Source: Tetraselmis striata (lineage: Eukaryota > Chlorophyta > Chlorodendrophyceae > Chlorodendrales > Chlorodendraceae). From it: a DNA stretch of 64,000 bases. Under the pieces are notes generated by a model. The model saw only the letters and a list, made by a program, of their open reading frames with translations, was not told the DNA's origin and did not search any database. The position numbers and the translations under genes were made by a program. Shown piece by piece: positions 55,265-64,000 of the stretch (the stretch's first letter is position 1; each line of letters starts with the position of its first letter). Where the stretch lies: positions 22,512-86,511 of the forward strand of contig VCJN01003357.1 in NCBI GenBank assembly GCA_006384855.1, written 5' to 3'.

Positions 55265-58200
55265 AAAAGCCGTGCTGTATTGCGTGGTTACAGTATGTTG
55301 ATGATCACTGCAAGTCCTGAAAATGGGTGTACGTAGCGACTATTCATCCTCGCGTACTGTTGGAACGGCAACACAACGGCATGGGCCGCATAGCGATCGC
55401 TGCGAGTCCTGAAGTTGATGTTAATAATGATAGCACCTCACTTATTGCAATCAGGTATTTGTTTACTGCAATGTTATTCAGTTGATACAATAGGTTCAGC
55501 AACTGCTGCATGTTATTTGTTCCCGTGCATACGTACTTTTTCCAACTTTCCATGCGGCGTACCTTGTTCTGCATGCCCGCTACTCGCGTGTGCAATAGAA
55601 GCTTTGCGTCGCACCGCGATGTTCCTGATGTTGGACACAATGCGGCGCATATAAATTTCACATGTGAAATCAAAGCATCTGACGAAGCGATACGTAGCGA
55701 CATAATGTGCGGCACAATCCGACAAGCAAGTAGTGATGACGAGCAACAAGCAACTAGTGGTGACCATGCGGGCGAGCAGTACTGCATGCTACTATACAAC
55801 TACTACAACAGTTATCATCAACTGCTGACAAGCAAATAACAAGTAGTGCTGCGCGGTTAGGGTACAAGCATGACGATACTCGCACCACGCATTTTCAGGC
55901 GGATGGGGTAGTGGTACGGATGGACACGCTGATGCACTATCATCTGTGATATCTGACAGAATCGGTACTTAAACCCTTAGTAGGTGGACTAACTTCCAGA
56001 TCACAGATACATCATCTGCGACCCGGAATCAGCGATCACCCGTGTATTCGGATAAGCAAAAAATCGTTACAGATCGCAGATGCGAATCTGTGACGTCGCA
56101 CATTACCTGACTTTTGTCACAGAGTTGCGCGAATCTGAGACAATTGGCAGCTAATCTGCGACGCCACAGATTTGACATCCTTGGCATTTCGGGCCCGTCC
56201 AGCGTGTGTCCAGACTGCGCCGGGCTCGCCCCGCCCCATCGCGCCAGCTCCGCCCGCTCTGTCGCGCAGCAGCAAGCTCCCCGTCGCGTCCGCTCGCGCT
56301 CCGCCCCGTCACAACGATCTCCTGCCGACCCTCGCCCGCTGCCGCACCCATCCGGCCACATACTGGCGTGTTCCCAGTCGCCTCGCGCCCTGCGGCGCCC
56401 TGTAGTCCCGGGTGGGCCGTTGACCGGTGAGGTAGGCGGAGACTACGACAAAGGCGGCGAGACGGGCCCTGGTCCGGCAGTCTAAAACGGAGTTCGGTTG
56501 AGTACCTGCTGACCCACCCACCCGCACACAATGGGGTATGCTGCGCGGTACTGCTGAGAGGGGGGGGGGGGGGGGGGGGGAGGAAGCGCGCGGCGCTGGG
56601 GTGGGCAAATGTGGTGGTGGTGGTGGTGGTCGCGGCGGCGGCCCATTGGGCGGGGCGCTGTTATGGCTAACAGTACAGTAGCTGTATATCTGTTATACGA
56701 AGCCTCTATTTGCATAGACCTCGGATTGCAAGTCAGGGATCGAGCGTCACAGATGATTTCCCGTATTCCTGTACTCTGTGCGGCTAATCTGTGACAAACA
56801 ATTTGTGTGACGGGCTCTAGTCGAGCACAGACCTCAGATCACAGATACTGCTACTTTATAGTAACAGTACCCGTGATTTCAGATAGCAGATACTGTTACT
56901 GCTTGTCCCTGCTGCCGGATGAGCCGCCGCCACCACCACCACCGTGTTGCGACGGGGTGGAGCGCCAGCAGGCGCAGCGGGGAGACTGCTGCTGCGTAAG
57001 GGGCGGGCGGAGCTGGCGTGATGGGCGGGGCGGGCGCGGTGGGGCATGGAAACATACCTGAAATGCCCAGGACGTTAAATTTGCGACGTCACAGATCAAG
57101 TGCCAAATCTGAGACAGTTGAAAGCTAACCTGCGACGTCACAGATTGCTCATCTGCGATCTCTGATGATTTCTTTATCTATTCGAATACAGATATTCACA
57201 TATTTCGTGCCTGAGATGATGAATCATCTGTGATCTGCAATCTAATTCGAATATAGGCTTGATGTGTGTTCTAGAAGTAAGCTCGCCCCGGGCCATCGGC
57301 TGAAGCCGCCCCGGCTCCTGACCTCGGTGCGCCAACTGGAGTGGCAGGTCTGGCACAGCCATTATAACGTTGCCTCATTCGAACCCCGGCGGGCTAATGC
57401 ATCAAGCGGGTAAACCCGGGACATGGGCCCGGACGATATTGCCCTGAAATGACAGAGCCGGGAATCGATCCAGGACTTCCTGAGTAGGAGATCACCGCGC
57501 TACCGAGCGAACAGACAACGAGGCATGTTGAAGGATTGCCGGTATTACGGGAGCAAGTAGTACCCGTAATCCGGAGAAACGGCCTAAGGGCTGGGACCAG
57601 CCAGCCTATCCGCGCGTCGGCCATTTTTCAGGTCCACATTCAAGTCGCGACATACTCCGGTACCGAATCACTGCATCTTTATTACGAGATGGGACAGTAC
57701 CGGTACGAATATGCAGTGACGACCAAGCTCTCACGGCCCGACCGGTCTCGAGCCGCCGATTTCCATATACTGTTTTCATGATCGCTCGCTCTGTCATTGA
57801 GCGCGCAAGTCGGAAAAAGTTCCCGGGTCGGATGGTTTTTCAGAGATTGATCGCGACGGGGATACGGGAAACGATCCGTGATGCGCAATAATCTGGGGAC
57901 GAGCGATCTGGAAGCTATTCTAATTGCGGTACCGGAAGGGCTTGAAGGATTAATTAATGTATTGGTACTTTAGATAATATAAATACTCTACACTGTACAG
58001 GTATTCGATTCCACATTTCCGCAGGGTACGTTCGTCTTATAATTCTCTCGTGTCTGGATGGACGATAGTTTCATAGAGCTATCCGCTGCGTAGTTATTAA
58101 ATATGTAACAATTTTACGACTCTGGCAAAGGGAACATTGAAGCTGGTCGCTGGAACTTCGTTTCTATGGTTTTGCACATCCGGAACGGTGTCGCACATTG

Positions 58201-61200
58201 TTGATATATTATCTATCTAACATGCCTGATCGGTGGCTGTCATGGCGGTTCCCGCCTCTTGTAGCTGTAGCTGGATTTCTGAATGGATTTCTTGAATTTT
58301 GCAGCTAGCACATGTAATCGTGAATCTAACATCAGGACTACAAAGGAAATGGGTGTAATTCGGGCCCAGATCACCATACTCTAATGCCCACCAAGACCAA
58401 CGAGAAACCCACAAAAGCAAACGAGGCGGCGATTAATATCATATTCTATAGATATTAGCGACTATGGATAATCACGAAGTGACTACGGATTACATGACCG
58501 GTAATCTCGTACCACATTCAAAAGCGCGCACCAGCATGCAGTCGGCTTTCAGCGCATAAATATTGATAAGGTACAAAGTGAACCCCCCCCCCCCCCCCCC
58601 CCCCCACTCGGCTTCTCCGGAAAGTAGAGTACTAAAACATAACATTAAATCGGACCTGCCTTACAAAGGTCGGTGTAAACAAATATATAAATAGTTACGT
58701 GAGCTAGCTGCAAAGGGCATAAACTAATCCACCGCGAGGACATCAGAATAATGGAATCGTACGGGTATCTAGCGACTGTACTGCACAGTCTTTCGACGCG
58801 TGTGGAATGCGTAGTCGCTAATAGTCGCTATTGCGCCCCACCCTACCTGTACTTTTTCTCTTTCTACTAAACTCTCCCTGTAGTGTGCTGCATCTGTCGT
58901 TTATTGTGTCAGGGTTCTGTAGAGGACCTTGCCCTTTTTTTTGGTGATTTCCTGATATCGCCTTCTGCTGCTACCCGTAGCTCATGTAAATAATTGTGTC
59001 AGGGTTACCCACCGCCCGTTGCATTACGTCACTACTATGTAAGCATATTGTGATTACATGAGCTAGACGCAACATTCAAGAAATCCACACAGAAATCCAG
59101 AAGGAAATCCAGCTACGGGCCAACATAGGCAGGAACCGCCATGGTAGCCTCCGACCAGGCATCGCCACCAGCCAGCCGCCGCTCCACGCAGTAGGGACGC
59201 TCTCCCCAGCACACAATCCCGGGCCACTCCAATAGCGGCACTAGGCCGAATGTAATGTGAAGGCGCCGACAGGAAAGGAGCTTCGAAGTTGAGGTCTCGC
59301 AGCAAGGAGCGGAAGTGGGGGGGTCCAACCCAGAACGGGGCGCCACGGGCGTGCAACAGACGCAGGCCACCCAACGCCAGATGCGCCGCCAGCTCGGTCG
59401 CGTCCTTTTCCGCCAAACGTAGAACGCCTTCCCCAGCACAACATCCCGGGCCACTCCAATAGCGGCACTAGGCCGAATGTAATGTGGAGGCGCCGACAGG
59501 ACAGGAAGGGAGAAAGTGCTCAACGAGTAGGGAATGCAGAGCCGGCCGGGCCAGCAACGACGTAAGACGCCGGTGTCCAGCGCGCTTTGTTCCGCCCAGC
59601 GCCAGATCCGCCGCCAGCTCGGTCGCGTCCCCTTCCGCCGAACGTAGAACTCCCTTCCCAGCACAACATCCCGGGCCACTCCAATAGCGGCACTAGGCCG
59701 AATGTAATGTGGAGGCGCCGACAGGACAGGAAGGGAGAGGGTGCTCAAAGAACAGCGAACAGGGACTTGACCGGACCAGCAACGACGTAAGACGCCGGTG
59801 TCCAGCGCACGTTGTTCCGCCCAGCGCCAGATCCGCCGCCAGCTCGGTCGCGTCCCCTTCCGCCGAACGTAGAACTCCCTTCCCAGCACAACATCCCGGG
59901 CCACTCCAATAGCGGCACTAGGCCGAATGTAATGTGGAGGCGCCGACAGGACAGGAAGGGAGAGGGTGCTCAAAGAACAGCGAACAGGGACTTGACCGGA
60001 CCAGCAACGACGTAAGACGCCGGTGTCCAGCTCACACTGCTCCTCCGCGGCAGTGGCAGCACGGGCGGGGCCAAGGCAACCAAGGCGCCACCCGTGCACG
60101 ATCCCCGCCCCCATCCCCAGCCGGGATAAGCATATTACATTGTAGTGTTAGAAAATAAAAATTACATTGCAGTGTTAAAGCACTGATGTAAGTATATTAC
60201 CCACCGTTCATGTCCGGGAATTACCTGTACTGTAACGAGAATAGAAAGATCAGATGGATGCTGCTGCGGTCCGCATTTCCGTTGTCAGTAGAGGGGGGGG
60301 GTTCTAACACATAAAACTAAAACAATAAACTAGAGGGGGGGGGGGGACAGAGGCGGAGCGGGGAGGGGGGGGGGGGGGGGGGGGTTCTAACACATAAAAT
60401 TAAATCGGACCTGCCTAATTCACACCAGTACAGATAAAGGTCCGAGTTGCAAGCCGCTTTTATTATCATACTGTATATATGCGGCTTGTGGCAGTGATCT
60501 CCTGTAGTAGCGACTACTACTTTACGGGTAGCGGTGGATTTCCTACTAGTGCTTATTATTTTTATTCCGGTGTAATCCTTACGTATTATTTGCTTATTAA
60601 CAATCAGCGGTATGGTTTGGCATTTCCGGTTTCTGATTACATTGGGTTGGGGTCGACGCCGGGGGGGGGGGGGGGGGGAGGGGGGCATTAACTCGCTTCT
60701 GAAAATGCTGTTGAGTCTCATCTGGGTCTTTTGTTGCGCCATTGCCTAACGGCATTCTCACTTGCTGCAACAACAGGGAGCTCGCTGTCGAGGGCAATGG
60801 CATCGTGGAGCGAAGCCCTCCGTTGGGAGTGGGGGAGTCATGGGCAAACGAGTTTGGTGCTGAAGCAGACACGGCGGCAATGGAGCGGATCTGGGCCGGC
60901 GGCGAATCATGGCCTGGAGTTTCTTCTACTACTAATCATGGGACAGCCGAGTCGTGGGTAAATGCTTTTTCTGGTACGGAAACACAATTAGCTTTTCCCC
61001 ATCACCTCGTGATAGTAGAGGCGCAGAGCTTTCATGTTGGTTGTATCCTGGAATCCCGGTATACGGCGGCTAGTATACATATGACATGCGGATATTTTCA
61101 TGCTTTAATTTGTTGCCCCTTCTCCTGTATCGCGCGAGGCGCATGGCCGGAATCTTTATCCACTAAACCCATGGTGTAGATGTCTTGAGGCTGAGGCTGT

Positions 61201-63214
61201 GCGGTCGTGCTGATGGTTGACAGAGGATGCTGAGGCCGGTGACTACTTTGATGACTGGATTGAGAAGTTTGCACAGGAGGGCGGTCCGCAGCCAAGTGCG
61301 TTTGGCGATGACTGGCTGGAAGAGTACCAGGTGGGTAATGCTATCTGTGTGAGATGCTATCGCAGCTGGCCTGACACCGGCAGCTTTCAGGATGCTGACA
61401 TTGCCATGTGCCAACACGCAGGCGCAGCTATCCCGTCTGAATGTGGACGATTTCCCAGAGGGCGGCCGAGAAGAGTACCGCTTCTCAGAGAGCAACCCCT
61501 TCATGGAGGATCCGGATCCACTCGCCCGAGGGCGCGAGCTGTTTCGCTCGGTAGACATGCGTCATCCCTCCCAATGCCTTTGTCGCTGGGACTCAGCGCC
61601 CCTGCCCTTTCCAAGTCGCAGCGTCTCATCCCATGCCGGCTGCCCACCCTAACCAGGGTGTACTATCCGAGGCAGCGCTCGCGCTGGAAGCCGCTATCAG
61701 GCGCGACCCGCAGAGCGTGGAGGCATGGCGGCTTCTTGGCACTGTACATGCAGAGAATGATGACGACAAGCAGGTACAAATCCCACTTGTTTGGTAACAA
61801 TGGCCAATGCATAATATAATTTGCTCCTGTTTGCACGTGCACAACATAAATCCTCATTGCAACATCATATTCGCATTTAATATCAAAACCGCCATTGACA
61901 CCATAAACAACATGGCACCTCGACACCGCTATTCTCGCCCGATGCCAAACCGAATTTAGGCCGTGCAAACAGCATTCGACATGGTCACGCATGCACGTTG
62001 CTTTTAGGGGGGGGGTGGGGGGGTGGGAGGGCACTGATGTGGCTACCCCGGTGTAGGCGATCGCGGCGATGGTGCGAGCACTGGAGGCGGACCCCGAGAA
62101 CCTGGAGGTGCTACTCTCTCTGGGCGTTAGCCACACCAACGAGCTGGACCAGCAGGAGGCGCTGGGGCACCTCAGCAAGTGGCTGATGAACCACTCCATG
62201 CATGGCGCCATGGCATCATCGATGGTGCAGCCAGGTGCGGCACAATTGCGCGCTCTGCTTGCCCAGCTATTTGTCGGTGCGACGGCGGCATTGCGTTGGT
62301 GCGGCTGAGGTTGCTCCCTCACCTGTGCGTCTTGCCTGCTGAGGCGCATCTCAGTGTTTGAGACGCTCTTCTTGACCTGGGTTCGTCCCATGTGCTGCCG
62401 GGCGGGGGCGTCCTGCAGGCAGCGCGCCCAGCCTGGCCGAGACGATCCACATGTTCGAGCGAGCCATGGAAGCGGCGCCAGGCGAGGCGGAGGTGCCCTC
62501 CGCACTGGGCGTCCTACACAACCTCAGCCGCGACTACTCCGCCGCAGTGGAAGCATTCCGGCGGGCCCTGGAGGTGCGCTGCCCGCTGCTGACGTCAGGA
62601 CGCGCTGGGTGAGCATCATCAATACCGTCGCATGGACATTGAGTATCCCAGCATGGCGCCTGCCTGCAGATCCAGCCAAACGATTATTCACTGTGGAACA
62701 AGCTCGGAGCGACACTGGCCAACAGCTCGCGCAGCGGGGAGGCCATCGCTGCCTACCGGCGCGCGCTGGACCTCAAGCCCAATTACATGCGCGCGTGGGT
62801 CAACATGGGCATCAGCTACTCAAACATTGCCGACTACCCCGAGTCCGCAAAGTACTACATCCAGGTGCGCGGCTCGATCCTCAGCCACAACGGCCGGGAA
62901 ACTGGGCTACCATTGTGTCTTGATGCTGTGAGTGCATCCATGCGCCACTGTTGACGGCAGAGGCAATCGGCGATACACACTGCCACAGCTGGATTTGTGC
63001 TGCCCGGAGCCTTATGGACCCCTCTTCCCTCTTCACCACCATCCCCCGTCCCCTCATATCGAATTCTCATGCGCAGGCTTTGGAGCTCAACAGTTCGGGC
63101 ACAGCGGTCTGGAACTACCTCAAGACGTCGCTGCTATGTGCGGGGCGCTCTGACTTGCTCCCAGCGCTTGAGAACCGCGACCTGGGTGCCCTTAGGTCTG
63201 CATTGAGCGTGTGA
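52287..63214 (+). CDS. PEX5: Peroxisomal targeting signal 1 receptor PEX5, sixteen exons
   Basis: PEX5 binds C-terminal SKL-type signals in the cytosol and docks cargo at the peroxisome. Exons: 52287-52427, 52709-52837, 53010-53120, 53527-53742, 54022-54102, 54276-about 54410, 54673-54726, 54837-54969, 60777-60973, 61224-61330, 61422-61550, 61657-61773, 62057-62234, 62419-62573, 62670-62864, 63077-63214 (about 738 aa). N-terminus MASLRDLVTGSDSC places Cys-14 where the export ubiquitination cysteine lies. WxxxF/Y docking motifs: WANDF, WVQEY, WANEF, WVNAF, WIEKF, WLEEY. Exon 8 has FQNSKFLQFVSKMSRG, the plant PEX7-binding box. TPR repeats start at GVLSEAALALEAA (exon 12) and include ALGVLHNLSRDYSAA and NYMRAWVNMGISYSNI. 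The C-terminus (ALELNSSGTAVWNYL...) matches plants. The exon 6 donor is not GT. Confidence 0.93.
55334..55342. other. Dispersed nonamer TAGCGACTA
   Basis: Exact copy in PEX5 intron 8. A one-end match (TAGCGACAT) follows at about 55694. Confidence 0.6.
55994..57240. mobile_element. Foldback element with long terminal inverted repeats
   Basis: The outer ends ttccagatcacagat (from 55994) and its complement near 57240 pair. Further in, gatcgcagatg...aatctgtgacgtcgca at about 56073-56100 faces its complement at about 57125-57155, followed by matching acagattt, cccagg/ccttgg gcatttc and the GC-rich stretch around ccccgtcgc and ctccgcccc (56230-56320 against 56940-57030). The arms are about 0.3 kb with indels. 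No transposase. The repeated gacgtcacagat words are a family signature. Confidence 0.65.
57283..57516 (-). mobile_element. tRNA-derived SINE in PEX5 intron 8
   Basis: Best preserved head: on the minus strand GCTCGGTAGCGCGGTGATCT (A box) and GGATCGATTCCCGGCTC (B box), then the same body and CCCGGGGCGAG end as the copies at 40446 and 40893. It lies antisense to PEX5. Confidence 0.75.
58456..58464. other. Dispersed nonamer TAGCGACTA
   Basis: Exact copy in PEX5 intron 8. Confidence 0.6.
58812..58830. other. Two tandem nonamers TAGTCGCTA
   Basis: 58812-58820 and 58822-58830, separated by one base. A partial copy (TAGCGACTG) lies at about 58770. Confidence 0.6.
59113..60114 (-). CDS. Antisense repeat-protein open frame within PEX5 intron 8, doubtful
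   Basis: 333 codons, ATG at 60114, stop at 59113. Almost the whole frame is a 75-residue repeat: ALDTGVLRRCW, then LSLPVLSAPPHYIRPSAAIG, ARDVVLG, FYV and GTRPSWRRIWRW recur three times, then a diverged fourth part. The DNA period is 225 bp, a multiple of three, so the frame survives copying. TGTAA lies on the minus strand at 59054-59058, about 55 nt after the stop. No family recognised. It may be a real nested gene or only a minisatellite that happens to be open. Confidence 0.3.
   Translation of the reverse strand: MGAGIVHGWRLGCLGPARAATAAEEQCELDTGVLRRCWSGQVPVRCSLSTLSLPVLSAPPHYIRPSAAIGVARDVVLGREFYVRRKGTRPSWRRIWRWAEQRALDTGVLRRCWSGQVPVRCSLSTLSLPVLSAPPHYIRPSAAIGVARDVVLGREFYVRRKGTRPSWRRIWRWAEQSALDTGVLRRCWPGRLCIPYSLSTFSLPVLSAPPHYIRPSAAIGVARDVVLGKAFYVWRKRTRPSWRRIWRWVACVCCTPVAPRSGLDPPTSAPCCETSTSKLLSCRRLHITFGLVPLLEWPGIVCWGERPYCVERRLAGGDAWSEATMAVPAYVGP
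59209..60030. repeat. 225-bp minisatellite, about 3.6 copies
   Basis: agcacaacatcccgggcc occurs at 59435, 59660 and 59885, exactly 225 bp apart, with a diverged first copy at about 59209. The last two full copies are nearly identical. Confidence 0.95.
60508..60516. other. Dispersed nonamer TAGCGACTA
   Basis: Sits in gtagta-gcgac-tactac, so the flanks are palindromic. Confidence 0.6.
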
Positions 63215-63351
63215 TCGCACCGGACCCCTCATCCCTGTTTTTGCTGTCTCACATGTATGGTGCACCGAAAATGGCATGTCCTGCCGCAGCTTGGCTGTCT
63301 GACACGGCTTGCTTCTCAAGGGAATACTTGTAGTAACTACACATGTAGCCA

Positions 63352-63356
63352 TGTAA
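63352..63356 (+). terminator. Poly(A) signal of PEX5
   Basis: TGTAA 138 nt after the stop. Confidence 0.5.
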
Positions 63357-63699
63357 CTCTAGGTATATAGCTGCCACCCAGTCAGCATCAGATTGCATCT
63401 GTGAGCAGGTGTAGAGCCGCTACGGCGTCGGCAGTCCATCGACAGGGTGTCTCAGCATTTGCCAACAGGTACCAACAGAAACATGTCAGAGGTATTTCTC
63501 CAGCCCCTCGCTTGAGGCGGCCCCTACCAGGGTTCGGAGTATGTTGACTTTGCGCAGGATACGGCGCAAACACGACCCCGCTTGTCGTACTTTCACATTG
63601 GTCCAGGAATGTGCGCAGCCGCATAGCTATTTATCTGTTTCGTATGACCACGCGGCCAGGCTGAAGCCTGTCCTTAACGTCGTATCCACAAAGTTACTC
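63357..63699. other. Region downstream of PEX5, no gene recognised
   Basis: No open frame of note and no repeat recognised. Confidence 0.4.
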
Positions 63700-64000
63700 G
63701 TGTGAACTTGCAAAAGCGCTAGGAACAATCCACCGCTAAGAACAGTTCAAGGTGCATATCAACAATCCAGCTGCTTAACACTTTAAAGCGGCCCTCAGCC
63801 CGCACGAGGCGGGAGTTGAATGTTGCGCGCCCGGCGGTGAGTCCGGGCCACCTGTGCACGTTTGTGCGAGGGCTATCCTTGGCCGCGCTGTGCATCTTCA
63901 GCAACGGGATGGAAAATGGCGAATCTAAACCGTTAGATTAGCCAGTGTGCCCGCTCTCGAGCTGCCAAGCTCATCAGCACTCGGGTGCACTCTCCAGCAA
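63700..64000 (-). mobile_element. Diverged member of the retrotransposon-like family, cut by the window edge
   Basis: Begins gtgtgaacttgcaaaagcgc and keeps the order of the unit 1 element: a cccgc/gcggg hairpin (63799-63813), gagtccgggccac, gtgcacgt, then cttcagcaacgggatgg. On the minus strand LAARERAHWLI and HPVAE match the element's C-terminus, interrupted by a stop codon. The rest lies beyond 64000. Confidence 0.65.

Larger units (their letters stand above)
54970..60776 (+). other. PEX5 intron 8 (5.8 kb)
   Basis: Donor gtgagc at 54970 and acceptor cag at 60774-60776; the phase is kept (GG|G). It is roughly ten times longer than the other introns and holds G runs (about 55040, 55230-55260, 56560-56580, 60361-60384), a foldback element, a SINE, an antisense minisatellite frame and six of the ten TAGCGACTA motifs. 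Confidence 0.85.

Noticed and set aside
60417-60425. taattcacac as a further retrotransposon tip on the plus strand
   Set aside because: Only ten bases match, too short to separate from chance.
1-64000. CRISPR array or bacterial defence island
   Set aside because: No regularly spaced short repeats with unique spacers; gene structure is plainly eukaryotic.

Overview
The window looks like nuclear DNA of a green alga (Chlorophyta). The evidence is GC-rich exons split by many GT-AG introns, the chlorophyte poly(A) signal TGTAA downstream of most genes, early light-induced proteins (ELIPs) with plastid transit peptides, a plastid peroxiredoxin-like protein of cyanobacterial type, and a plant-type PEX5. 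I cannot name the species. All gene models were built by eye from splice sites, reading phase and family knowledge.

Layout. 888-6704 (+): ELP4, a subunit of the Elongator tRNA-modification complex, nine exons. 6705-12118: no recognised gene, several small repeats. 12119-13720 (-): ATP-grasp protein, three exons. 14469-37630: a segmental duplication. Units 1 (14469-22419) and 2 (22420-31842) are head-to-tail near-identical copies; unit 3 (31843-33019 plus about 35478-37630) is an older, rearranged relative. Units 1 and 2 each carry an intact ELIP gene and a truncated copy of a flavodoxin (WrbA-like) gene. Unit 3 carries the intact flavodoxin gene (34971-35837) and a frameshifted ELIP pseudogene. 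A second, 3'-truncated flavodoxin gene lies head-to-head with the intact one. A fourth, intact ELIP (38223-38756, +) lies outside the array. Units 1 and 2 also contain a non-LTR-retrotransposon-like element, flanked by a 10-bp target duplication whose apparent empty site survives in unit 3.

41600-43277 (+): plastid peroxiredoxin-like protein, two exons. 43278-49429: no recognised gene, diverged repeats. 49430-51109 (+): soluble ABCI/CAF16-type ABC ATPase, seven exons. 52287-63214 (+): PEX5, the peroxisomal PTS1 receptor, sixteen exons, with a 5.8-kb intron 8. That intron holds a foldback element, a tRNA-derived SINE and an antisense open frame made of 225-bp tandem repeats. The right edge (63700-64000) is the 3' end of a diverged member of the same retrotransposon family.

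The genes are independent eukaryotic units, not operons. A loose light/redox-stress theme (ELIPs, flavodoxin-like, peroxiredoxin-like) runs through 15-43 kb. The rest (ELP4, ABCI, PEX5) is housekeeping.
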